Source of the DNA: Chengkuizengella sp. SCS-71B
Lineage (GTDB): Bacteria > Bacillota > Bacilli > Paenibacillales > KCTC-33759
Assembly: GCF_040100845.1 (NCBI RefSeq)
Contig: NZ_JAZHSH010000001.1
Location: forward strand, 1,054,001 to 1,118,000
Length of the DNA stretch: 64,000 nt
Direction of reading: 5' to 3'
Shown here piece after piece: positions 9,126 to 17,536 of the stretch. Positions within the stretch are counted from its first letter, which is position 1, and the number at the start of each line of letters is the position of its first letter. Under the pieces are notes generated by a model. That model did not search any database and was not told the DNA's origin. It saw only the letters and a list, made by a program, of their open reading frames with translations. Both the position numbers and the translations under genes were made by a program.

Positions 9126-9251
9126 CTATTTAGATATTTCGTTATCCATCTCTTCCACATCTGTATTCCCTTTTGCTCCCCACCAAAATCCTAAAAATAA
9201 ACAAGCAGCAACAACTAGTGGTGGCGCATATGTGATTAAAAATTGATCCAT
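9126..9251 (-). CDS. cydS: CydS-like small subunit of cytochrome bd oxidase
   Basis: A 41-residue ORF starts 5 nt after the cydB stop, with AAAGGATG as ribosome site inside the end of cydB. It begins MDQFLITYAPPLVVAA and has one transmembrane segment followed by FWWGAKG and an acidic tail. The N-terminal pattern (short polar start, YAP, then a hydrophobic helix, then W-G-K) agrees closely with CydS, the third subunit of the Geobacillus bd oxidase. Size, topology and translational coupling support it as part of the same membrane complex. The assignment is from memory of the family, not a search. Confidence 0.75.
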   Translation of the reverse strand: MDQFLITYAPPLVVAACLFLGFWWGAKGNTDVEEMDNEISK

Positions 9252-9256
9252 TTGTA

Positions 9257-10273
9257 TCATCCTTTCTTACCTTGCACGTATTTTATATCGAATAAGAATA
9301 AACGCATTAACAAATATAATGAAGGAACTAACAACAACAAACCTAGAATAAATACAGTCACGAGTGAAATAGCCATTGCTTGGTTCGTGAAATGCTCATG
9401 AATATTAATGTAGGGGTACAAAATATAAGGTAAATGAGAAGCTCCATACCCAAAAAATGCAAATGCAAATTGGAACATCACAAAAACAAAGGCCCAGCCT
9501 AATTTTTTTCGTTTCCAAACAAAATATACGGCTACTAAAAAACAAATAAAGGATATAACAAACATCCAAGATAAATCGACCATTCTTTCAAAATGTTCAA
9601 CATTGTGATTTCGAATGGAGAAAAAGACAAGCAGACTAGCAACAATAGTTGGAAAACTCCAAGCAAGAGCATACTTACGAACAATTTCAAATGCTTTATG
9701 ATCTCTTGCTTTATAAGCATAATAGGTCAAGAACATAGAGGAAATGTACAACACACTGATTAAAGCTAATCCAACTACTGTCCAAGCATAGGGACTTGTG
9801 AAAAGTTCCATATATTGAAATTGTACTTCTCCATTGATGACCTTAATAAAACCGCCCTCAGAAATAATTAATACTGTAGATAATGCAGCAGGAATCAACC
9901 ACCCACTCGCTCCGTATAAAAACAAATAAAATCGGTTATTTTTTGCGCCATACGTACTAAATGCATAATAAGAACCTCGAATAGCTAATAAAATGACGGC
10001 AATACTTCCCGGTATAAGCAATGATGTTCCATAATAATAAGCTGTATCTGGGAAGAATCCGATTAACCCCACCATGAAAAAGATTAGAAATACATTTGTA
10101 ACTTCCCATACTGGAGAAAGGTATCTTTCAATCATGGGCTGAATTAACTGTTTATTACCTGTAATTTCACTATAGTAACTGAAAAATCCAGCACCAAAAT
10201 CTACAGAAGCGACAATTAAATAACCATAAAGGAAAATCCAGAGGACGGTAATTCCTAAAAGTTCATAATTCAT
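9257..10273 (-). CDS. cydB: Cytochrome bd ubiquinol/menaquinol oxidase subunit II
   Basis: The 338-residue integral membrane protein has about eight to nine predicted helices and the CydB pattern (ILWIFLYGYLIVASVDFGAG near the N terminus, SPVWEVTNVF). It pairs with CydA to form the quinol oxidase that reduces O2 to water at low oxygen. Its ATG overlaps the cydA stop by 4 nt, and cydS follows directly, giving a cydA-cydB-cydS operon. Confidence 0.93.
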   Translation of the reverse strand: MNYELLGITVLWIFLYGYLIVASVDFGAGFFSYYSEITGNKQLIQPMIERYLSPVWEVTNVFLIFFMVGLIGFFPDTAYYYGTSLLIPGSIAVILLAIRGSYYAFSTYGAKNNRFYLFLYGASGWLIPAALSTVLIISEGGFIKVINGEVQFQYMELFTSPYAWTVVGLALISVLYISSMFLTYYAYKARDHKAFEIVRKYALAWSFPTIVASLLVFFSIRNHNVEHFERMVDLSWMFVISFICFLVAVYFVWKRKKLGWAFVFVMFQFAFAFFGYGASHLPYILYPYINIHEHFTNQAMAISLVTVFILGLLLLVPSLYLLMRLFLFDIKYVQGKKG

Positions 10274-11616
10274 TTATTATCTCCTCCCTTCGAAGCAATT
10301 TCATCTTCAGCAGGGTAATTCTTAAACATTTTTCGAATGACTTTGATACATGTAAACCCTAATACAATATATAATAATGTGAAGACTAAAAGCATTGTAT
10401 CTACATGTCCTGAAGTTGTAGCAGCATCTGTTGTTTTCATATAACCTCGCAAAATCCATGGTTGTCTCCCTACTTCAGCGAAAATCCAACCGAATTCAAT
10501 GGCCAACATGGCGAGTGGTCCACCTAGAACAATCAGTTTTAATAATCCCTTGTTATGAACATTCCATTTGCGGACTTTTTGTCCAACCACGTAAGTTAAA
10601 GCAATGAGCATCAGAGCAACTCCTATAATGGCCATTAAATCAAACATATAATGTATCCATAAAGGCGGAATTTCATCCTCTGGAAGGTCATTAATTCCTA
10701 TGACTTCAGCATCTGGAGAACCGTGAGCTAATATACTTAACGCTAGTGGTAGTTTCAATCCATATTTAACTTCATTATTTTCTGTAAGGATTCCTCCAAT
10801 AATGAGTGGAGCTTGATCTGTTGTTTCGAAATGCCACTCCGCTGCAGCTAATTTTTCAGGCTGATATTCAGCTAAATACTTACCTGAAAAATCTCCAATA
10901 ATCGCTGTTCCTATGGAAAAGATAAGAGCAGATACCATAGTTAATTTAAGTGCTTTTTTATAATAAACATGTTTTCTTCCTCGCAGTATGGATATTGCTG
11001 CAATGCCTGCTAAAACAAAAGCAGATGTTAAATATGCAGATATAAGAACGTGTGCTACTTTTGTAGGTGTAGCTGGATTAAACATGGCTACTAGTGGTTG
11101 TACATTTATGATTTTTCCAGTTAAAACATCAATATCAAATCCCTGTGGTGCATTCATAAATGCATTTACAATCGTAATGAAAAAGGCAGAGGCAGATGAA
11201 CCGATAACAACTGGAATAAGTAAATAAAAGTGAGTCATTCTGTTTTTGAAACGATCCCAAGTATATAAATATATACCTAAAAAGATAGCTTCAAAGAAAA
11301 ACGCGAAAGTTTCCATAAACAAAGGTAGTGCAATAGATTGACCAGCTACCTGCATAAACTTAGGCCACAATAAACTTAACTGCAAACCTATAGCAGTCCC
11401 TGTAACAACTCCTACTGCAACTGTAATTGTGAATCCTCTAGCCCAGCGACGAGCAAGCAATAAATAATGTGAATCATTTCGTTTAATGCCTATCCATTCT
11501 GCTAATGCAATCATGACAGGTACACCAACACCTATGGTGGCAAAAATAATATGAAATGCTAATGTTAAAGAAGTTAATAATCTACTAAAAATGACGGGAT
11601 CATATGCTGATAACAT
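10270..11616 (-). CDS. cydA: Cytochrome bd ubiquinol/menaquinol oxidase subunit I
   Basis: The 448-residue subunit carries the hemes and quinol site. Visible features are the N-terminal heme-ligand His22 in LAFHIIFATIGVG, a second heme His in KVAHVLISAYL, the GRQPW signature and the following Met in LRGYMKT (heme b558 ligand region). It has the short Q loop typical of Gram-positive CydA. It is the first gene of cydABS; an Fnr/Rex-like palindrome lies 315 bp upstream of its start, beyond a small ORF. Confidence 0.94.
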   Translation of the reverse strand: MLSAYDPVIFSRLLTSLTLAFHIIFATIGVGVPVMIALAEWIGIKRNDSHYLLLARRWARGFTITVAVGVVTGTAIGLQLSLLWPKFMQVAGQSIALPLFMETFAFFFEAIFLGIYLYTWDRFKNRMTHFYLLIPVVIGSSASAFFITIVNAFMNAPQGFDIDVLTGKIINVQPLVAMFNPATPTKVAHVLISAYLTSAFVLAGIAAISILRGRKHVYYKKALKLTMVSALIFSIGTAIIGDFSGKYLAEYQPEKLAAAEWHFETTDQAPLIIGGILTENNEVKYGLKLPLALSILAHGSPDAEVIGINDLPEDEIPPLWIHYMFDLMAIIGVALMLIALTYVVGQKVRKWNVHNKGLLKLIVLGGPLAMLAIEFGWIFAEVGRQPWILRGYMKTTDAATTSGHVDTMLLVFTLLYIVLGFTCIKVIRKMFKNYPAEDEIASKGGDNK

Positions 11617-11701
11617 AATATCACTCCTTAACTAGTACAATGTATCATTTGTTAACAATCTATATTTCATTCTATTTTTTTATCAATGAGCTGATTTATG
11701 T

Positions 11702-11818
11702 TTAGAAGAAACGTCTAATGATTGATAGTGACATAAGAATCGCTACTACAATACATAGAATAATTAATTTTCTTTCTTGTTTATGAGATTTATTTGAATT
11801 AGATTTGTTGTTGTCCAT
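11702..11818 (-). CDS. Small single-span membrane peptide upstream of cydA
   Basis: A 38-codon ORF starts at ATG 11818 with GGGTGAG 5 nt upstream. It encodes a hydrophilic Asn/Ser/Lys-rich N terminus (about 16 residues), one hydrophobic helix (LIILCIVVAILMSLSII) and a basic RRFF end. It lies between the Fnr/Rex-like palindrome and cydA on the same strand, so it could be co-transcribed with the oxidase. I do not recognise the family; it may be chance, but start site and topology are good. Confidence 0.5.
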   Translation of the reverse strand: MDNNKSNSNKSHKQERKLIILCIVVAILMSLSIIRRFF

Positions 11819-11930
11819 TTGTTCTCACCCTATTCATAAATATATTATTTTATACATTAACAAATTTATGTTTAATTAGAACATTGATATTGTGATGAAT
11901 ATTGGAGGTTAAATATATTGTACGACATAA

Positions 11931-11950
11931 TATGTGAAATAAATCACATA
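11931..11950. promoter_or_regulatory. Fnr/Rex-like operator
   Basis: TATGTGA-N6-TCACATA is a perfect 7-bp-arm palindrome fitting the Fnr consensus TGTGA-N6-TCACA and differing by one base per arm or less from Rex sites. A third half site TGTGA follows at 11953-11957. Redox control of cydABS is known in Bacillus (Rex, and Fnr for other genes), so control of the leftward operon is likely; it could also serve the rightward pst side. Confidence 0.6.
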
Positions 11951-12016
11951 ATTGTGATCAACGTATGAACGAAGTTTGTCAAAAATAAGTACAGATGTTT
12001 CAGGCAAATCTTAAAA

Positions 12017-12033
12017 TTTACATTCCTTTTACA
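12017..12033 (+). promoter_or_regulatory. PhoP box pair upstream of pstS
   Basis: TTTACA (12017) and TTTACA (12028) are spaced by exactly 11 bp, the same geometry as the repeats before phoP. A TATAAA-like -10 follows at about 12038. Activation of pst by phosphorylated PhoP is established in Bacillus. Confidence 0.7.
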
Positions 12034-12131
12034 AAATTATAAAATAGCGAAAACAATCTCCTAGTAGTATATCCATTGTGAAAGACAAAATTAAAAAATA
12101 GCACTATTTAAAAATTAAGGAGTGGTTATAC

Positions 12132-13061
12132 TTGTTTAATTCTAGGTTACGCAAGGGGTCAATTATTTTAACTGCATTTGTAGTGATATTTTCATTAGTA
12201 GCATGTGGTACTGAATCAGAGGAGTCTGGACAAATTAATATTGATGGTTCATCAACAGTTTTCCCAATTTCACAGGCTGTAGCAGAAGAATTTATGGCTT
12301 TGCACAATGATGTAAATGTAACTGTTAACTTATCTGGAAGTTCCAATGGTTTTAAAGCATTAATCGCTGGTGAAATTGAAATTGCTGGCGCATCTCGCCC
12401 AATTAAAGATAAAGAAGTTGATGCTCTAAAAGCTGAAGGAAAAGAAGCTGTGGAAATGCCTGTGGCATTTGATGGAATTACAGTCGTTATTAATCCTGAC
12501 AATGATTGGGCTACTGAAATGACAGTTGAAGAATTGAAGAGCATTTGGCAAGTAGACAGCACAGTTAAGAACTGGAGCGATGTGCGTGAGGGCTGGCCAA
12601 ATGAACCAATTAAACTCTATGGTCCTGGTACTGCTTCAGGAACATTTGAATATTTTACTGGCGCTATTAACGGAACTAAAAATGAATCTCGTGAAGACTA
12701 CACACCATCTGAAGATGATAATGTATTAGTAACAGGAGTATCTGGTGATAAATATGCAATGGGATACTTTGGTTTTTCATACTATGTAGAAAATCAGCAG
12801 AAATTGAATGTGGTATCTATTAAAGTTGATGAAAATGCGGCTGCAGTTGCGCCGTCTGTGGAGACAATCAAGGACGGAACTTATAAACCATTATCACGTC
12901 CAATTTATATCTATTCTATAAAAAGTGTTTTAGATCAACCTGAAATTCAAGAATTTATTAAATTTTACATGAGTGAAGAAGGTCAAGCATTGGCTGAAGA
13001 AGTGGGATATGTAGCATTACCTGCTGAAATGTATGAAGAGAATTTAAAACTCCTTCCTTAA
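12132..13061 (+). CDS. pstS: PstS phosphate-binding lipoprotein
   Basis: Extracytoplasmic phosphate-binding lipoprotein of 309 residues that feeds the PstCAB transporter. It has a basic-hydrophobic signal peptide and lipobox LVAC with lipidated Cys25, then GSSTVFPISQAVAEEF and SGSSNGFKAL plus a GASRPIKDKE block that form the phosphate site, and TASGTFEYFT. TTG 12132 is the start, 8 nt after AAGGAG. It is the first gene of the pst operon behind the PhoP box pair, and a strong hairpin separates it from pstC. Confidence 0.94.
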   Translation: MFNSRLRKGSIILTAFVVIFSLVACGTESEESGQINIDGSSTVFPISQAVAEEFMALHNDVNVTVNLSGSSNGFKALIAGEIEIAGASRPIKDKEVDALKAEGKEAVEMPVAFDGITVVINPDNDWATEMTVEELKSIWQVDSTVKNWSDVREGWPNEPIKLYGPGTASGTFEYFTGAINGTKNESREDYTPSEDDNVLVTGVSGDKYAMGYFGFSYYVENQQKLNVVSIKVDENAAAVAPSVETIKDGTYKPLSRPIYIYSIKSVLDQPEIQEFIKFYMSEEGQALAEEVGYVALPAEMYEENLKLLP

Positions 13062-13104
13062 TATATTTGATTAATATTTTATAAGATTAACTAATTGTTA
13101 GTGC

Positions 13105-13157
13105 AACCGTGGCGTATCTTAAATAAAAATTAAGATACGTCACGGTTATGAATTTTT
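13105..13157 (+). terminator. Strong hairpin between pstS and pstC (partial terminator/attenuator)
   Basis: AACCGTG-CGTATCTTAA pairs with TTAAGATACG-CACGGTT (one internal mismatch) around a 7-nt loop, then ATGAATTTTT. The weak T tract suggests incomplete termination or 3'-end protection that keeps PstS more abundant than the membrane subunits. Confidence 0.7.
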
Positions 13158-13229
13158 AACGAAAAAGAAAAGCTCGTCTTCACTTTTGTGTGTTATTTTA
13201 GAAACTTGATTTAGGGGGAAGAAACGCAT

Positions 13230-14171
13230 ATGGCAAGAATGAAGCAATCGAAACAAGATAAAGAACGCAACAGCTTTATGCAGCGAAAAAAAGGATTTAA
13301 TTCATTAGATCGTCTGATGCCCATTATTTTAGCTATCATTGCAGGTATATCTGTTTTAACCACTATTGGAATCGTCGTCATACTAATTACAGAATCAGCT
13401 GGATTTTTTCAGGCTGTTTCTATCGTTGAGTTTTTAACTGGTACTGAATGGACGCCGCTATTTGCAGATCCTAAATTTGGCATTTTACCATTAATTATGG
13501 GTACGTTTATGATCACGTTAGTAGCAAGTATTGTAGCTTTACCAATTGGATTTGGAAGTGCAATATATTTGAGTGAATACGCACCTAAAAAAGTTCGTAA
13601 TTTTTTAAAGCCTATTTTAGAAATTTTAGCAGGAATTCCGACGATTGTTTATGGGTTTTTTGCATTAACTTTTATTACTCCAATAATTAAATTAATGATA
13701 CCTCAGACGGATTTGTTTAATGCACTTAGTGCAGGTATTGTAGTTGGTATTATGATTATTCCAATGATTTCTTCATTAAGCGAGGATGCAATGAATGCAG
13801 TTCCTAATTCATTACGTTATGTAGCATATGCAATGGGTTCTACTAAACTAGAAGTTGCATTAAAAGTTGTTGTGCCTGCTGCTTTTTCGGGTATAGTTGC
13901 TTCCTTCGTATTGGGACTTTCTAGAGCAATTGGTGAAACGATGATTGTTACTTTAGCCGCTGGTGCTTTACCTAATATGGATTTTGATTTTCTAAAAAGT
14001 ATTCAAACCATGACAGCGTATATCGTTACAACAAGCCAGGGTGATACTGCATATGGAAGTGTTGAATATAGAACGATATATGCCGTTGGTATTACTTTGT
14101 TTGTCATTACATTGCTTATGAATATCTTTGCAGGATATATTTCTAGAAAGTTTAGGGAGGAATACGAATGA
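13230..14171 (+). CDS. pstC: Phosphate ABC transporter permease PstC
   Basis: The 313-residue inner-membrane permease has six predicted helices and a binding-protein-dependent transport loop (EDAMNAVPNSLRYVAYAMGST, then a GLSRAIGETMIV block). With PstA it forms the channel for phosphate delivered by PstS. GGGGGAAG precedes the ATG. Its stop overlaps the pstA start (ATGA). Confidence 0.94.
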   Translation: MARMKQSKQDKERNSFMQRKKGFNSLDRLMPIILAIIAGISVLTTIGIVVILITESAGFFQAVSIVEFLTGTEWTPLFADPKFGILPLIMGTFMITLVASIVALPIGFGSAIYLSEYAPKKVRNFLKPILEILAGIPTIVYGFFALTFITPIIKLMIPQTDLFNALSAGIVVGIMIIPMISSLSEDAMNAVPNSLRYVAYAMGSTKLEVALKVVVPAAFSGIVASFVLGLSRAIGETMIVTLAAGALPNMDFDFLKSIQTMTAYIVTTSQGDTAYGSVEYRTIYAVGITLFVITLLMNIFAGYISRKFREEYE

Positions 14172-15037
14172 AGCAATTAGATGCTGAGAGGCAAATGAAA
14201 AGACGGAAAAGAAAAAATACAATTTTTCATGTTTTATTTTTATCCTCTACATTGTTTGGTGTTGTTGCACTTGGAATGTTATTAATACAAATTTTATCTG
14301 ATGGACTTGGATGGTTGAATTGGGATTTCCTTACGAATAATGCATCTAGAAAGGCAGAGAGATCTGGGATTAAAGCAGCCATTGCAGGTACGCTTTGGAT
14401 GATGAGTATCACGGCACCTTTAAGCTTTATTATTGGTGTATCAACAGCAATATATTTAGAGGAATATGCTAAAAAAAATTGGTTTAACCGTTTTATTCAA
14501 ACGAATATTGCGAATTTGGCAGGGGTTCCTTCTATTGTATACGGATTATTAGGTTTAACCATTTTTGTACGAGTTTTTGGATTTGGAAAAAGTGTACTTG
14601 CAGGTTCTTTGACCATGACGTTGCTTATTCTACCTATCATAATCGTTGCATCACAGGAAGCAATTAAAGCTATTCCAGTGACGCAAAGAAATGCTTCCTT
14701 TGCATTAGGTGCAAATCGATGGCAAACCATCATTCGAGTGGTACTACCTTCAGCTTTACCTGGAATTTTAACAGGTTCTATTTTATCTTTTTCTAGAGCT
14801 GTAGGTGAAACGGCACCACTTATCGTTGTTGGGGCAGTTGCGTATATAACTACATTACCAAGTGGTGTGTTTGATAAGTTTACGGTCATGCCGATACAAA
14901 TATATACTTGGGCTAATTTACCCCAAGAAGAATTCCATCATGTTGCAGCAGCTGGTATTATCGTGTTGCTATTCATGTTATTAAGTATGAACGCAATAGC
15001 TATCTTTTTAAGAAATAAGTATCAAAAGAAGAATTAG
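14168..15037 (+). CDS. pstA: Phosphate ABC transporter permease PstA
   Basis: The 289-residue permease has about six helices, the EAA loop (QEAIKAIPVTQRNASFALGA) and LSFSRAVGETAPLI. It overlaps pstC by 4 nt and is followed after 12 nt by pstB, which shows a translationally coupled transporter operon. Confidence 0.94.
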   Translation: MKQLDAERQMKRRKRKNTIFHVLFLSSTLFGVVALGMLLIQILSDGLGWLNWDFLTNNASRKAERSGIKAAIAGTLWMMSITAPLSFIIGVSTAIYLEEYAKKNWFNRFIQTNIANLAGVPSIVYGLLGLTIFVRVFGFGKSVLAGSLTMTLLILPIIIVASQEAIKAIPVTQRNASFALGANRWQTIIRVVLPSALPGILTGSILSFSRAVGETAPLIVVGAVAYITTLPSGVFDKFTVMPIQIYTWANLPQEEFHHVAAAGIIVLLFMLLSMNAIAIFLRNKYQKKN

Positions 15038-15049
15038 GGGGAACTGTTC

Positions 15050-15802
15050 ATGTCAATCGTAGAAATAAAAGACCTTGACTTATACTATGGAGAATTTCAC
15101 GCATTAAAAAATGTGTCTATGAATATAAATGAAAAATCAATTACTGCGTTTATCGGTCCTTCAGGATGCGGAAAATCTACACTGCTTCGAACTTTGAACC
15201 GTATGAACGATATGATTGATTCTGTAAAGATATCTGGAGCTGTATCTATCAATGGAACCAATATATATAATCCAACAGTGAATGTTGAATTGTTGAGAAA
15301 AGAAATCGGCATGGTGTTTCAACAACCTAACCCTTTTCCAAAATCAATTTATGAAAATGTTGCTTATGGTCCTAAAATTCATGGGATACGAAATAAAAAA
15401 GAATTAGATGAGATTGTGGAAACTAGTTTGCGTGGAGCTGCACTTTGGAATGAAGTAAAAGATGATTTGAAAAAATCTGCTTACGGTTTATCAGGTGGAC
15501 AACAGCAACGTTTGTGTATTGCACGTGCATTAGCCATCAATCCTCGTATCTTATTAATGGACGAACCAACTTCAGCTTTAGATCCAATTTCAACGTTAAA
15601 AATAGAGGAATTAATACAAGAGCTTAAAGGAGACTATACGATCATCATCGTCACGCATAATATGCAGCAAGCTGCAAGGGTATCAGATCAAACAGCGTTT
15701 TTCTTAAATGGTGAAGTCATTGAGTTTTCTGATACATCTATGCTATTCTCAAATCCTTCTGAGAAGAAAACAGAGGAATATATCACTGGGCGATTTGGAT
15801 AA
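15050..15802 (+). CDS. pstB: Phosphate ABC transporter ATP-binding protein PstB
   Basis: The 250-residue ATPase has Walker [11 protein letters not shown] loop [12 protein letters not shown], signature LSGGQQQR, Walker [14 protein letters not shown] and the switch His in VTHNM. It energises PstCA. AGGGGGAAC lies before the ATG. The PstB-specific [14 protein letters not shown] segment supports the name. Confidence 0.95.
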   Translation: MSIVEIKDLDLYYGEFHALKNVSMNINEKSITAFIGPSGCGKSTLLRTLNRMNDMIDSVKISGAVSINGTNIYNPTVNVELLRKEIGMVFQQPNPFPKSIYENVAYGPKIHGIRNKKELDEIVETSLRGAALWNEVKDDLKKSAYGLSGGQQQRLCIARALAINPRILLMDEPTSALDPISTLKIEELIQELKGDYTIIIVTHNMQQAARVSDQTAFFLNGEVIEFSDTSMLFSNPSEKKTEEYITGRFG

Positions 15803-15856
15803 AACAAGAGAAGAGTAGGAAAGTCAAATCAAAATATGAAGTAGGAGGGATATTAA

Positions 15857-16516
15857 ATGTTAGCAAACCGACAGCAATTTGATTCAGAATTACAACAATT
15901 AAGACAAGTATTAATTGAGATGGGGGATTTAGTAAAAAGAGCCATATTGGATTCCGTAAACTCCCTAAAAGAATGTGATGTAGAATTAGCTAAAGTAGTC
16001 ATTGATTCTGATAAAGAAGTGAATAAGTTGGAAGAAAAAGTAGACGACATTGGATCACGTTTAATCGCTACACAACAACCAGTTGCTACAGATTTAAGAA
16101 GAATACTAATTGCATTTAAAATGGCTGCGGATTTAGAAAGAATGGCTGATCTAGCTGTTGATATTGCAAAGGTTACAGTTAGAAATGGTAAACAGCAATT
16201 TATTAAACCACTCGTTGATATTCCTAGGATGGCAGAAGTAGTACAGCTAATGACGAATGATAGTATTACTGCTTATATAGAAGAAAATGTTGACTTGTCT
16301 TACAAAATGGCAAAAATGGATGATGAAGTCGATCAATTGCATAGCGAAATATTACGAGAACTATTTGTAATAATGGCAAATGATCCTAAAAACGTAAATC
16401 AAGTGCTGAATTTATGTTTTGTAAGCAGATATTTGGAACGTATGGCAGATCATGCTACAAATATTGGTGAAAGTGTCGTTTACCTAGTTAAAGGGACGAG
16501 ACCTGATTTAAATTAG
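15857..16516 (+). CDS. phoU: Phosphate signalling regulator PhoU
   Basis: The 219-residue all-helical protein has two PhoU repeats (each with an E-x-x-x-D metal motif, as in DKEVNKLEEKVDD and MDDEVDQLHSEI). PhoU links the Pst transporter to the PhoR kinase and lowers Pho-regulon expression when phosphate is plentiful. It is the last gene of the pst operon, with GTAGGAGGG before the ATG. Confidence 0.92.
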   Translation: MLANRQQFDSELQQLRQVLIEMGDLVKRAILDSVNSLKECDVELAKVVIDSDKEVNKLEEKVDDIGSRLIATQQPVATDLRRILIAFKMAADLERMADLAVDIAKVTVRNGKQQFIKPLVDIPRMAEVVQLMTNDSITAYIEENVDLSYKMAKMDDEVDQLHSEILRELFVIMANDPKNVNQVLNLCFVSRYLERMADHATNIGESVVYLVKGTRPDLN

Positions 16517-16556
16517 ATATAAGTGAACTCGATTAAGCAAAGCTTAAACATCGAGA

Positions 16557-16693
16557 AATCAGATGGAGACTCTACTCCACCTGATTTGAAGATACTATCT
16601 ATAGAGATGAGCGTCTGTACGCAAAAATATTTTGGATCAAAGAAAAGCATAAAGCAATGGCTGAGTTAAAATTGCTTTATGCTTTTTGTTTAT
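16557..16693. terminator. Tandem hairpins ending the pst-phoU operon and the opposing HAD gene
   Basis: A first hairpin (AATCAG-TGGAG pairing with CTCCA-CTGATT, 16557-16586) lacks a T-run. The second (AAAGCATAAAGCAAT with ATTGCTTTATGC, 16643-16686) is followed by TTTTTGTTT rightward and by TTTTCTTT leftward, so it can terminate both converging transcripts. Confidence 0.75.
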
Positions 16694-16724
16694 TGACATG
16701 TTAGTTCAACATTGCTGCTTGCTA

Positions 16725-17465
16725 CTATACTTCAAATACAGAGACTAGTTGCTTTAAACTTTGAATATAAGTCACACCATTCTTGTCAGCTCTTCTACGA
16801 CTCCCTTTTCTAGGTTTTCTAACAATCCATATGGCATCCATTCCTATATCAATAGCACCGCACACATCGTTCTTCCAGGAGTTTCCTACCATCACACTTT
16901 GTTCAGGACTAAAATTCATTTTTTTAAGCGCATTTTTAAAAATAGTTGGGTGAGGTTTATGATGACCAAACATTTTAGAGGTGAATACACGATCTTCAGG
17001 AATAAAATCTTTAATATTGAGATGATCATAATCATTTTTTCTTCCATTGCTAATAATGGCTAATTTATATTTATTAGATAGAGTTGCTAAGGGATGTAAT
17101 ACATCTGGAAATAATTGAACGTTTTGAGGTCTGTTTTCCTGTATCATGTTAAAAAAATGCTCTGAAAAACTTAAATTAACATCTAAAGGATATGGTTTTA
17201 ATGCTTGCTTCAAACAATGATGCTGTAACTTATTCCTGGGTAAATAATATTTTCTCTTATCTTGTTTTGCAATCTTGAGTTCTTTCATGTAGTTTGTATA
17301 CACCTTGTTTGGTTCCCAATTATTTGATTCTGGGTCCCATCGAGAGGTAAACTCATCTAGAGCATCTAAAAAGCTAACCTTAAAAGACCTTTGGTGATCA
17401 ATGAGAGTATTGTTCAAATCAAAAAAAATCACTTTCTTATTTTTAGGTGAGAAGGATCTATTCAT
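16725..17465 (-). CDS. HAD-superfamily hydrolase-like protein
   Basis: The 246-residue protein has motif I FFDLNNTLID (nucleophile Asp16), motif II ISNG, the Lys/His region SKMFGHHKPHP and motif III VMVGNSWKNDVCGA. Motif I is DxN rather than DxD: the Asp that normally acts as acid/base in phosphatases is Asn18. This may reduce or change activity, as in HADs that do not hydrolyse phosphates. The gene is convergent with phoU and divergent from polA. Substrate unknown. Confidence 0.82.
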   Translation of the reverse strand: MNRSFSPKNKKVIFFDLNNTLIDHQRSFKVSFLDALDEFTSRWDPESNNWEPNKVYTNYMKELKIAKQDKRKYYLPRNKLQHHCLKQALKPYPLDVNLSFSEHFFNMIQENRPQNVQLFPDVLHPLATLSNKYKLAIISNGRKNDYDHLNIKDFIPEDRVFTSKMFGHHKPHPTIFKNALKKMNFSPEQSVMVGNSWKNDVCGAIDIGMDAIWIVRKPRKGSRRRADKNGVTYIQSLKQLVSVFEV

Positions 17466-17536
17466 TTTTATCGCCCCTAATTACCCGTTTATTTTACATT
17501 ATGCTATGATAGTAATAAAAATGAGGAGAGCTCATG

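Noticed and set aside
12104-12562. 152-codon minus-strand frame over the pstS start
   Set aside because: Antisense to a well supported gene and across its ribosome site; composition typical of an antisense shadow.
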